DNA of 64,000 nt from Alicyclobacillaceae bacterium (GTDB taxonomy: Bacteria; Bacillota; Bacilli; Kyrpidiales; Kyrpidiaceae), in assembly GCA_029961045.1 (NCBI GenBank), contig JASBVN010000018.1, positions 1 to 64,000 on the forward strand. The letters are read 5' to 3'. The notes beneath the pieces were generated by a model. The model saw only the letters and a list, made by a program, of their open reading frames with translations. It had not been told where the DNA came from and made no database searches. Positions 56,298 to 64,000 of the stretch are shown here, one piece after another (position 1 is the first letter of the stretch; each line of letters begins with the position of its first letter). Made by a program: the position numbers and the translations under genes.

Positions 56298-56774
56298 TCA
56301 CCCCGGCAACAGAAGAACCACCGCCTGAGCGGCGATTCCCTCTTCCCGCCCGATGAAACCCAGCTTTTCCGTCGTAGTCGCCTTCACATTCACCGCACTT
56401 GCCGGCGCCTCCAGGAGTTCGGCCAGGCGGGCGGTCATGGCCGGAACGTGTGGAGCGATGCGCGGGCGTTCCGCCAACAGCGACACATCCAAGTTGCCGA
56501 GCCGGTATCCGGCGGCCCGGACGAGCCCCCACACTTGCCGGCACAACTCCGCGCTGTCGGCATCCCGGAAGGCGGGGTCGCCGTCCGGAAAGTGCCTGCC
56601 GATGTCCCCCGCGCCGATCGCCCCCAACAGCGCATCCATGACCGCATGAAGGACGACGTCCGCATCCGAGTGCCCCACCAGCGTTTTTTCGTATGGAACC
56701 GGGACCCCGGCCAGCCGAATTTCCCCTGGGATATTTTGAAAGGGGTGAACGTCGATTCCAATTCCCACCCGCAT
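56298..56774 (-). CDS. ispF: 2-C-methyl-D-erythritol 2,4-cyclodiphosphate synthase
   Basis: [13 protein letters not shown]...[31 protein letters not shown]. Confidence 0.97.
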   Translation of the reverse strand: MRVGIGIDVHPFQNIPGEIRLAGVPVPYEKTLVGHSDADVVLHAVMDALLGAIGAGDIGRHFPDGDPAFRDADSAELCRQVWGLVRAAGYRLGNLDVSLLAERPRIAPHVPAMTARLAELLEAPASAVNVKATTTEKLGFIGREEGIAAQAVVLLLPG

Positions 56775-56785
56775 GGTCCCCCTCC

Positions 56786-56813
56786 TTTGCCTTTTGCCGG
56801 TACATGATATAAT
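56786..56813 (+). promoter_or_regulatory. sigma-A promoter of ispD
   Basis: TTTGCC (56786-56791), 16-bp spacer, TATAAT (56808-56813). Confidence 0.6.
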
Positions 56814-56872
56814 GGGCCTGTCCCCGACCGGCCGGATCGGGGATCCATTTTCCGGAGCGAGGTCGAAAAGTC

Positions 56873-57553
56873 ATGGACATCACGGCGGTCATCGTGGCGG
56901 CTGGCCGCGGCACGCGAATGGGTACGGCCGTTAAGAAGCAGTTTCTCGCCCTCGGGGACAAACCGGTGCTGATTCATGCGGCGCAACGGCTCGCGGCGGC
57001 GCCCGAGGTCGACCGTCTCGTCGTGGTCGCGGCTCCCGAGGACGTGGACCTGACGCGCCGATTACTTGAAGAACACTCTATCACAAAGGTTCACCGGGTC
57101 ACAACGGGCGGTCCAGATCGCCAAGATTCGGTCTATCGCGGCCTTATGGCGGCTTGCGATAGCCGCTGGATCCTCGTGCACGACGGCGCGCGCCCCCTGG
57201 TTCGGCCCTCCGACATCAGCCGGCTTGTTCCCGCAGCGGAAAAGTCCGGTGCAGCCCTGCTGGCGGTTCCGGTCCGCGAAACGGTGAAACGGGTGATCGA
57301 CGGCCGGGTGGAGGAAACGGTCCCCCGGGAGGACCTGTGGCTGGCCCAGACGCCGCAACTGTTCCGGACGGACCTGTTGCTCCTCGCTCACGACCGGGCC
57401 CGAGCCGAAGGATGGTATGGAACGGACGACGCGTCCCTGCTGGAGCGGATCGGAATCACCGTTTCGGTGGTCCCGGGATCTCCGTCGAATCTCAAGATTA
57501 CGACCCCCGAGGACCTGGCCCTTGCCGAGGCTTTGCTGCGCCTTGGCTTGTGA
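56873..57553 (+). CDS. ispD: 2-C-methyl-D-erythritol 4-phosphate cytidylyltransferase
   Basis: TAVIVAAGRGTRMGTAVKKQFLALGDKPVLIH, GGPDRQDSVYRGL, VHDGARPLV. Confidence 0.97.
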   Translation: MDITAVIVAAGRGTRMGTAVKKQFLALGDKPVLIHAAQRLAAAPEVDRLVVVAAPEDVDLTRRLLEEHSITKVHRVTTGGPDRQDSVYRGLMAACDSRWILVHDGARPLVRPSDISRLVPAAEKSGAALLAVPVRETVKRVIDGRVEETVPREDLWLAQTPQLFRTDLLLLAHDRARAEGWYGTDDASLLERIGITVSVVPGSPSNLKITTPEDLALAEALLRLGL

Positions 57554-57554
57554 A

Positions 57555-57581
57555 GAAAAAAGCGGGACTTCCCGTCCCGCT
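57555..57581 (-). terminator. terminator downstream of the PIN/TRAM gene
   Basis: Reverse strand AGCGGGACgggaAGTCCCGCTTTTTTC. Confidence 0.75.
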
Positions 57582-57588
57582 CCGCACT

Positions 57589-58656
57589 TTACAGCGCCTT
57601 TTCCAACAGTTTCGGTTTGGCGAAGATCATGCGGCCCGCCGAGGTCTGCAGCACGCTGGTCACCAGCACGTCGAGATGGGTACCGATGTACTCGCGCCCG
57701 CCTTCCACCACGATCATCGTGCCGTCGTCCAGGTACCCCACTCCTTGTCCGTACTCCTTGCCGTCTTTGATCACGTGCACCACGATCTCTTCCCCCGGCA
57801 AAACGACGGGTTTCACCGCATTCGCCAGGTCGTTGATGTTCAACACAGGGACTCCTTGCAGTTCGCAAACCTTGTTCAGGTTGAAATCGTTGGTGACCAC
57901 TTTTCCTTGCATGGCCTTCGCCAACCGAATCAGTTTGCTGTCCACTTCCTGGACGTCTTCAAAGTCCCGGTCGACGATCTGAACCTTGACCGCCGATTCC
58001 TTCTGAATCCGGTTGAGGATGTCCAATCCCCGCCGTCCGCGGTTCCGCTTCAGAACGTCCGAGGAGTCGGCGATATGTTGCAACTCTTCGAGAACAAAAG
58101 ACGGAATCACGATTACTCCGTCCAAAAATCCCGTGGAGACAATATCCGCGATCCGTCCGTCGATGATCACACTGGTATCGAGAATCTTATATTCCCCCGG
58201 GCGAACCGGGTTCTTTTTTTCCTTGTGGCCGATTTTTCCCGGCAGAATGGATTTGATCTCCTCGCGTTTGGCATAACTGATCCGGAAACCCAAATAGCCG
58301 AACAGCACGCTCAAAAAGATCTGCACGACGGTGCCGACGATCGGAATCCGGACCACGGTGGGCGTCAACAGATACGCGATGATCAATCCGAAGACCAGCC
58401 CCGCGATCCCGGCAATCATGTCGGGAAGCGGCATCTTGGAGAACCGGTCTTCCACCCACCGGATGAGGCTAAGTATATAATTGACGAGCCATCCGGCGAC
58501 GGCCAAAAACACCCCGCCGCCCAGAACGGCGCCGAAGTATGGACTGTCAAACGGAGGCCGCGCGATACCCATCGCCTGAAACAACAGGGGGACCAACGCG
58601 TAGCCCAGCAGAATGCCGATGACGATGAAAAACAACTGGACAATCCGCTTGATCAT
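57589..58656 (-). CDS. PIN/TRAM domain membrane protein (YacL-like)
   Basis: N-terminal TM segments; ILDTSVIIDGRIADIVSTGFLDGVIVIPSFVLEELQHIADSSD PIN motif, C-terminal TRAM-like domain. Confidence 0.93.
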   Translation of the reverse strand: MIKRIVQLFFIVIGILLGYALVPLLFQAMGIARPPFDSPYFGAVLGGGVFLAVAGWLVNYILSLIRWVEDRFSKMPLPDMIAGIAGLVFGLIIAYLLTPTVVRIPIVGTVVQIFLSVLFGYLGFRISYAKREEIKSILPGKIGHKEKKNPVRPGEYKILDTSVIIDGRIADIVSTGFLDGVIVIPSFVLEELQHIADSSDVLKRNRGRRGLDILNRIQKESAVKVQIVDRDFEDVQEVDSKLIRLAKAMQGKVVTNDFNLNKVCELQGVPVLNINDLANAVKPVVLPGEEIVVHVIKDGKEYGQGVGYLDDGTMIVVEGGREYIGTHLDVLVTSVLQTSAGRMIFAKPKLLEKAL

Positions 58657-58734
58657 GAAGTCACCTCCTATACCCCCATTATAGACCTCTTTCCGGCGCG
58701 CCAACCTCCGCGGGGCCGGACCGCCGCAAATTCC

Positions 58735-59232
58735 CTAACATCGCGGCTCCTTGCCGGCCTTCCAGCATTCGAGCAATTCCCGCCGCAATTGACTGTCTTC
58801 TTCCGGTACCGCCAACCACAACTCGCTGAAGAGAATTTGGCGCGCCAAATCGAACATGCGCTTCTCTCCCGTCGATAATCCTTTGTGGCGTTCCAACCAA
58901 GCGAGCTGGCGAACGACTCCGGCAATGGCGTAAGCGTCTCCGCTTTTGATCTTGTCCATGTTGTCTCGGTAACGCCGGTTCCAGGCCGTGGTCTCCTGAA
59001 CCCCGTCGTCGTAGAGGATGGAGAGAATTTCCCTCACCGCCTCGGGCCCGACCACTTCCCGCAATCCCACGGCGTCCGTCTGTTCAATGGGAATCATCAC
59101 CTTGATGTCTCCCACCGGCATCCGCATGACGTAATAACGGCCTGTTTTGCCCAATACTTCCCGTTCTTCAATCGACTCGATCACACCCGCCCCGTGCATT
59201 GGATAGACCACTCGGTCCCCAACATTAAACAT
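58735..59232 (-). CDS. CarD family transcriptional regulator (CdnL-like)
   Basis: MFNVGDRVVYPMHGAGVIESIEEREVLGKTGRYYVMRMP. Confidence 0.92.
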   Translation of the reverse strand: MFNVGDRVVYPMHGAGVIESIEEREVLGKTGRYYVMRMPVGDIKVMIPIEQTDAVGLREVVGPEAVREILSILYDDGVQETTAWNRRYRDNMDKIKSGDAYAIAGVVRQLAWLERHKGLSTGEKRMFDLARQILFSELWLAVPEEDSQLRRELLECWKAGKEPRC

Positions 59233-59274
59233 GTCATGCACCTCTGGGTTTCAATTTCATGTGGGATCGTCCCC

Positions 59275-59303
59275 AGAATAACACAAGGAAAACCATGTGT
59301 CAA
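59275..59303 (-). promoter_or_regulatory. sigma-A promoter (proximal) for carD
   Basis: Reverse strand TTGACA (59298-59303), 17-bp spacer, TATTCT (59275-59280). Confidence 0.7.
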
Positions 59304-59316
59304 TTTTAAAATTAAC

Positions 59317-59346
59317 ATAATATCACGGAGCGACATAATTCGTCAA
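59317..59346 (-). promoter_or_regulatory. sigma-A promoter (distal) for carD
   Basis: Reverse strand TTGACG (59341-59346), 18-bp spacer, TATTAT (59317-59322). Confidence 0.65.
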
Positions 59347-59393
59347 TGTCCGCAGGGCCCTTCGCGCTTCTCAAGTCGGAATAGGCGGAAATC

Positions 59394-59427
59394 AAAAAGG
59401 AAAAGGGCGCGCCCCAGGGGCCGCCCT
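59394..59427 (-). terminator. terminator downstream of disA
   Basis: Reverse strand GGGCGGCCCCTGGGGCGCGCCCTTTTCCTTTTT. Confidence 0.65.
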
Positions 59428-60521
59428 CAAATGTGGCGATCGATCAAAGCCAGTTCCCGCACCCGCTTCAGTCCCTCGCGAATCGCGCGAGCCCGCACTT
59501 CTCCGATCCCTTCGACATCGTCCAACTCTTCGATGGACGCAGACATCACCCGGGACAATCCCCGGAACTTGGCGATGAGATTCTCAATGACCGGCTGAGG
59601 CAGGCGGGGAATTTTGTTCAAAAGCCGGTAACCGCGAGGAGACACCGGCTCTTCGGCGACGTTCACGTTTCCGGAATAACCCAAAACCCTGGCAATCGCG
59701 GAGGGATCCAGGAGTTCCTCGGACGACAGTTCGTGGAGGTCGGTCAAAATGTGATGAGGAGTGGCATCGATGCCTTCCCGACAATAATCTTTCACCAGCA
59801 GATAGGCTTCTTCATCGACCTTGGACACCAGTTCCTCCAACTGCATGGAAATCAGGCGGCCTTCGGTTCCCAATTCCACAATGTACCGCCGGATTTCCGC
59901 CTTGATGCGCAGCACCATTTCAATGCGCTGGATCACCTGGGCCACTTCCTGGAGTGTAACCAATTCTTCAAACTCTAGCGCGCTGAGGTTCGTCAGGGCC
60001 TGGTCGAGCACCGCCTTGTATTTTTCCAAGGTCTGAATGGCCTGATTGGCCTTGGTCAAGATCACGCCGATGTCCTTAAGAGCATACCGGATGTTGGACT
60101 GATAGAGGGTGATCACGCCGCGGCGCTGGGAGATACAGACGACCAGTTGCCCGGTCTGTTTGGCCACCCGCTCCGCCGTCCGGTGGCGGGTTCCCGTCTC
60201 AGAGGATGGAATCGACGGATCGGGATTCAATTGCGTATTGGCGTACAGGATGCGCTTCCCGTCCTCGCTGAGAATGATGGCCCCGTCCATTTTAGCCAAC
60301 TCGTACAGGCTGGCCGGAGTAAATTCGGAATTGATTTGGAACCCGCCGTCCACCAGCTCCAGGACTTCGGGGGTATTGCCCACGACGATCAACGCGCCTG
60401 TTTTGGCCCGCAATACATTTTCCAAGCCTTCCCGAAGCGGGGTGCCCGGTGCGATGAGCCGCAACATTTTGATCAGCAGGTTTTCCTTCTTGACGTTCAT
60501 CTCATCCCGCATCGTCTTCAC
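59427..60521 (-). CDS. disA: DNA integrity scanning diadenylate cyclase DisA
   Basis: [48 protein letters not shown]-terminal HhH region. Confidence 0.97.
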   Translation of the reverse strand: MKTMRDEMNVKKENLLIKMLRLIAPGTPLREGLENVLRAKTGALIVVGNTPEVLELVDGGFQINSEFTPASLYELAKMDGAIILSEDGKRILYANTQLNPDPSIPSSETGTRHRTAERVAKQTGQLVVCISQRRGVITLYQSNIRYALKDIGVILTKANQAIQTLEKYKAVLDQALTNLSALEFEELVTLQEVAQVIQRIEMVLRIKAEIRRYIVELGTEGRLISMQLEELVSKVDEEAYLLVKDYCREGIDATPHHILTDLHELSSEELLDPSAIARVLGYSGNVNVAEEPVSPRGYRLLNKIPRLPQPVIENLIAKFRGLSRVMSASIEELDDVEGIGEVRARAIREGLKRVRELALIDRHI

Positions 60522-61873
60522 CCCTCAAAGGCGGCCTCGAAGGCTTCGCCCACCGAGTCGACTCCGACGACATCGATTCCCGGCGGGACCCGCAACCCCC
60601 GGACGTTGCCCCGCGGCAGTACGCAACGGCGAAAACCGAGCTTGACCGCCTCCGCCAACCGTTGTTCCACCCGGGAAACCGCGCGCACTTCCCCGGTCAG
60701 GCCGATTTCGCCGATGAATACGTCGGCGGGAGGGACCGGGCAATCCCGAAAACTGGAGGCCAGGCTCACGGCAAGGCCGAGATCGACGGCCGGTTCGTCG
60801 AGCCGGACGCCGCCCGCGACGTTCACGTAGACGTCCTGGGTTTGCATGGAAAAACCGAGCCGCTTTTCAAGTACGGCGAGAATTAAGGCGACTCGTTGGA
60901 CGTCGACCCCCGACGCCGTGCGCCTCGGCACGCCGTATCCCGCATCGGCGACCAGAGCCTGGATTTCCACCAGAATGGGCCGGCTTCCCTCCAAACTGGC
61001 CACCACCGCCGAGCCGGCGACCCCGACCGGTCGTTCGGTCAGGAATAGCTCCGAAGGGTTGGCTACCTCGTGAAGTCCGCTGTCGCGCATTTCAAAAATC
61101 CCGATCTCATTGGTGGAACCGAAACGGTTTTTGACCGCTCTCAAAATGCGGTAGGTGTGGTGCCGGGCTCCTTCGAAATAGATCACCACGTCGACCATGT
61201 GTTCCAAGACCCGCGGCCCGGCGATGGCTCCTTCCTTGGTCACGTGGCCGACAATCAACGTCGCCAGTTCCTTTTCTTTGGCAAGCCGGAGCAACCGCCC
61301 CGTGCACTCCCGCACTTGGGCCACGCTGCCGGGAGCCGAGGGCACCGAGGAAATGTGCATGGTTTGGATGGAGTCGACAATCAAACACCACGGATCGACT
61401 TGTTCCACGGCGGCTTCCACCGACTCCAGGTCAATCTCCGGCAAAATATACAAGGACGGTTCGAGGGCCCCGAGCCGCTTGGCCCGCATGTGAATCTGTC
61501 CGGCCGATTCTTCCCCTGAAACATAGAGAACCCTGCGGCCGCCCCGGGCCATCCGGGACGACGTTTGTAGCAACAGGGTGGATTTGCCAATTCCCGGATC
61601 TCCCCCGACGAGGATTAAGGACCCGGGGACCAAGCCACCCCCGAGAACTCGATCAAATTCGGACGATCCGGTGTGTTGCCGTTGCTCCTCGGACCCGCGG
61701 ATGTCGGTCACGGCCAAGGCGGAAGCACCGGAACGCCGTTTTCCGGTCCCGGCGGAACGAACCGGTTCTTCGACCAAGCTGTTCCATTCGCCGCATGCGG
61801 GGCAGCGTCCGAGCCACTTCGCTGCCTCATAGCCGCATTGTTGACAAACATATTTCATTTTTAACTTCGGCAC
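60518..61873 (-). CDS. radA: DNA repair protein RadA
   Basis: [29 protein letters not shown] zinc motif, [15 protein letters not shown] Walker [12 protein letters not shown] motif. Confidence 0.97.
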   Translation of the reverse strand: MPKLKMKYVCQQCGYEAAKWLGRCPACGEWNSLVEEPVRSAGTGKRRSGASALAVTDIRGSEEQRQHTGSSEFDRVLGGGLVPGSLILVGGDPGIGKSTLLLQTSSRMARGGRRVLYVSGEESAGQIHMRAKRLGALEPSLYILPEIDLESVEAAVEQVDPWCLIVDSIQTMHISSVPSAPGSVAQVRECTGRLLRLAKEKELATLIVGHVTKEGAIAGPRVLEHMVDVVIYFEGARHHTYRILRAVKNRFGSTNEIGIFEMRDSGLHEVANPSELFLTERPVGVAGSAVVASLEGSRPILVEIQALVADAGYGVPRRTASGVDVQRVALILAVLEKRLGFSMQTQDVYVNVAGGVRLDEPAVDLGLAVSLASSFRDCPVPPADVFIGEIGLTGEVRAVSRVEQRLAEAVKLGFRRCVLPRGNVRGLRVPPGIDVVGVDSVGEAFEAAFEG

Positions 61874-62045
61874 CGGAACCGCCCTTTCCTAAATGAATAC
61901 AAATTTCCATTGTAGAATATATCCCAAAACCGGCCGTTTCGCCAGAACGGAAAAGGGGCCGCCCCGGAGGAGAATCGCTCCCCCGAGGGACAGCCCAAAG
62001 ACCTCCCGCCCAAAGCGGTCTCGCGCCCATACGCGATCTCCCGAA

Positions 62046-64000
62046 TCAGGCGGTGGAAGAGGACGGTTCCAGCTTGCGGACCGTCAAGCCGCCTTCCTCG
62101 ACGTCGATCCGGACCCGATCGCCTTTGACGATGGTTCCGCTGAGGAGGGCTTCCGAGAGCCGGTCCTCGATGTGCCGCTGGATGGCCCGCTTGAGCGGCC
62201 TGGCTCCGTAAACCGGATCGAATCCCTGCTTGGCCAGAAACTCCTTGGCCGCGTCGGTCAGTTCGAAGTCGATCTCGTGGTCCCGCAGCCGTTTGCGGAG
62301 TTCTTCCACCATGAGGTCGACGATCTTTTTGATGTCCTCCTCAGACAGCGGATGGAAGACGATGACCTCGTCGATCCGGTTGAGGAACTCCGGGCGGAAC
62401 TGCCGTTTGAGTTCCTCCATGACCTTGTCCTTCATGTCGTGGTATCCGCCGTCGTCCCGCGTGGCAAAACCGAGGGTGCCTCCCTTGCGGATGCTCTGAG
62501 CGCCGACATTGGACGTCATGATGATGACCGTGTTCCGGAAATCCACCGTCCGGCCCTTTCCGTCCGTCAAGCGACCGTCGTCGAGGACCTGGAGCAGGAT
62601 GTTGAACACCTCCGGGTGGGCTTTCTCAATCTCGTCCAAAAGCACCACCGAATAGGGCTTGCGACGGATTTTTTCCGTCAACTGCCCGCCTTCTTCATAT
62701 CCCACATAGCCGGGAGGAGCTCCGATCAACCGCGACGTGGTGTGCCGCTCCATGTATTCCGACATATCGATCCGGACAATGGCATTTTCGTCGCCGAAGA
62801 GGGCTTCGGCCAGAGCTCGGGCCAATTCCGTCTTGCCGACGCCGGTCGGACCGAGGAAGATGAACGAACCGATCGGCCGCTTCGGATCTTTCAACCCTGC
62901 GCGGGCCCGCCGAATGGCTCGAGAAACCGCCCGTACCGCTTCGTCCTGGCCGATCACCCGTTGATGGAGAATCTCTTCCATCTTCAGCAAGCGCTCCGAC
63001 TCTTCCTCGGCCAGTTTTTTGACGGGAATTCCCGTCCAGCTGGACACAATTTCGGCGATGTCTTCTTCGGTCACCACCGAATCCTTTGCCGCTTGCTTTT
63101 GTTGCCATTCGAGTTTGCGGTTTTCGAGTTCCTCCCGCAGCTTTTGCTCCTTATCCCGGAGGGCCGCCGCCTTCTCAAATTCTTGGCTTTGCACGGCCGC
63201 CTCTTTCTCCTTCCGCACCTCCTCCAACTTTTCCTCTAACTCTTTGAGATTGGGCGGTGCGGTATGGGTGCGCAGGCGCACCCGGGAAGCCGCCTCGTCG
63301 ATCAGATCAATGGCCTTGTCCGGCAGGTAGCGGTCGCTGATGTAGCGATCGGACAGGCGGACCGCCGCCTCCAGGGCTTCGTCGCTGATTTTTACCCGAT
63401 GGTGGGCTTCATAGCGGTCCCGCAGTCCGTGAAGAATTTGAATGGCTTCCTCCGGCGTCGGTTGATCGACGATGATCGGCTGGAACCTCCGTTCTAAGGC
63501 GGCATCCTTCTCAATATGTTTGCGGTACTCGTCCAAGGTCGTGGCCCCGATGCACTGCAACTCGCCGCGGGCCAGGGCAGGCTTCAGAATGTTCGAGGCA
63601 TCGATGGCCCCTTCGGCCCCTCCGGCCCCGATCAAGGTATGCAGCTCGTCGATAAACAGGATGACATTGCCGGCCTGCCGGATCTCGTCCATGATTTTCT
63701 TCAGGCGATCCTCAAACTCGCCGCGGTATTTCGTCCCGGCCACGACCGTGCCCATGTCGAGGACCATGACCCGCTTGTTGCGCAAGGTCTCCGGGATTTC
63801 ATTGGCTACGATCCGCTGCGCCAGCCCCTCCGCGATGGCCGTTTTTCCGACTCCCGGCTCGCCGATGAGAACCGGATTGTTCTTGGTGCGGCGAGACAGC
63901 ACTTGAATGACTCTCTCGATCTCCTTGTTGCGCCCGATGACCGGGTCGAGTTTGCCGTCCCGGGCCATTTGGGTAAGATCGCGGGCCAGGCTGTCCAGGG
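62046..64000 (-). CDS. clpC: ATP-dependent Clp protease ATP-binding subunit ClpC (5' part outside the window)
   Basis: [66 protein letters not shown]-like coil region; frame stays open to the window end. Confidence 0.94.
   Translation of the reverse strand, partial: LDSLARDLTQMARDGKLDPVIGRNKEIERVIQVLSRRTKNNPVLIGEPGVGKTAIAEGLAQRIVANEIPETLRNKRVMVLDMGTVVAGTKYRGEFEDRLKKIMDEIRQAGNVILFIDELHTLIGAGGAEGAIDASNILKPALARGELQCIGATTLDEYRKHIEKDAALERRFQPIIVDQPTPEEAIQILHGLRDRYEAHHRVKISDEALEAAVRLSDRYISDRYLPDKAIDLIDEAASRVRLRTHTAPPNLKELEEKLEEVRKEKEAAVQSQEFEKAAALRDKEQKLREELENRKLEWQQKQAAKDSVVTEEDIAEIVSSWTGIPVKKLAEEESERLLKMEEILHQRVIGQDEAVRAVSRAIRRARAGLKDPKRPIGSFIFLGPTGVGKTELARALAEALFGDENAIVRIDMSEYMERHTTSRLIGAPPGYVGYEEGGQLTEKIRRKPYSVVLLDEIEKAHPEVFNILLQVLDDGRLTDGKGRTVDFRNTVIIMTSNVGAQSIRKGGTLGFATRDDGGYHDMKDKVMEELKRQFRPEFLNRIDEVIVFHPLSEEDIKKIVDLMVEELRKRLRDHEIDFELTDAAKEFLAKQGFDPVYGARPLKRAIQRHIEDRLSEALLSGTIVKGDRVRIDVEEGGLTVRKLEPSSSTA

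Overview
The window is dominated by the core str–S10–spc–alpha ribosomal protein and RNA polymerase supercluster of a GC-rich, spore-forming Firmicute. The sporulation genes gerD, kbaA, pdaB and sigH, the c-di-AMP genes cdaA and disA, and the zinc-type S14/L33/L36 support that assignment (Bacilli-like; a thermophilic Thermoactinomycete or Alicyclobacillus relative is plausible but not provable here). Left to right it contains: an accessory left end with an HTH regulator, a DHA2-type MFS exporter and two odd small membrane-peptide ORFs; cdaA–glmM–glmS with a clear glmS ribozyme; a sulfate-assimilation operon (cysH–TSUP–sat); rocF; a sporulation cluster (SpoIIM-like, pdaB, kbaA, gerD, mrp/salA); rplM-rpsI; the ribosomal/RNAP operons; rpmG-secE-nusG; sigH–rae1–rlmB–cysS–[Cys T-box]cysE–gltX–ispF; ispD on the opposite strand; PIN/TRAM, CarD, disA and radA; and a truncated clpC at the right edge. 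I see no rRNA, tRNA, CRISPR array, phage or transposon. I did not find a convincing wholly new system. The best second-look items are the missing cdaR between cdaA and glmM, the GTA-initiated-looking small membrane ORFs, the glmS ribozyme with an 18-codon leader ORF, an attenuator-like hairpin in the S10 leader, the canonical-looking sigma-G promoter of gerD, and several synteny gaps (ecf, mrnC, cwlD, inverted ispD). All calls come from reading the supplied sequence and translations; no database search was run.
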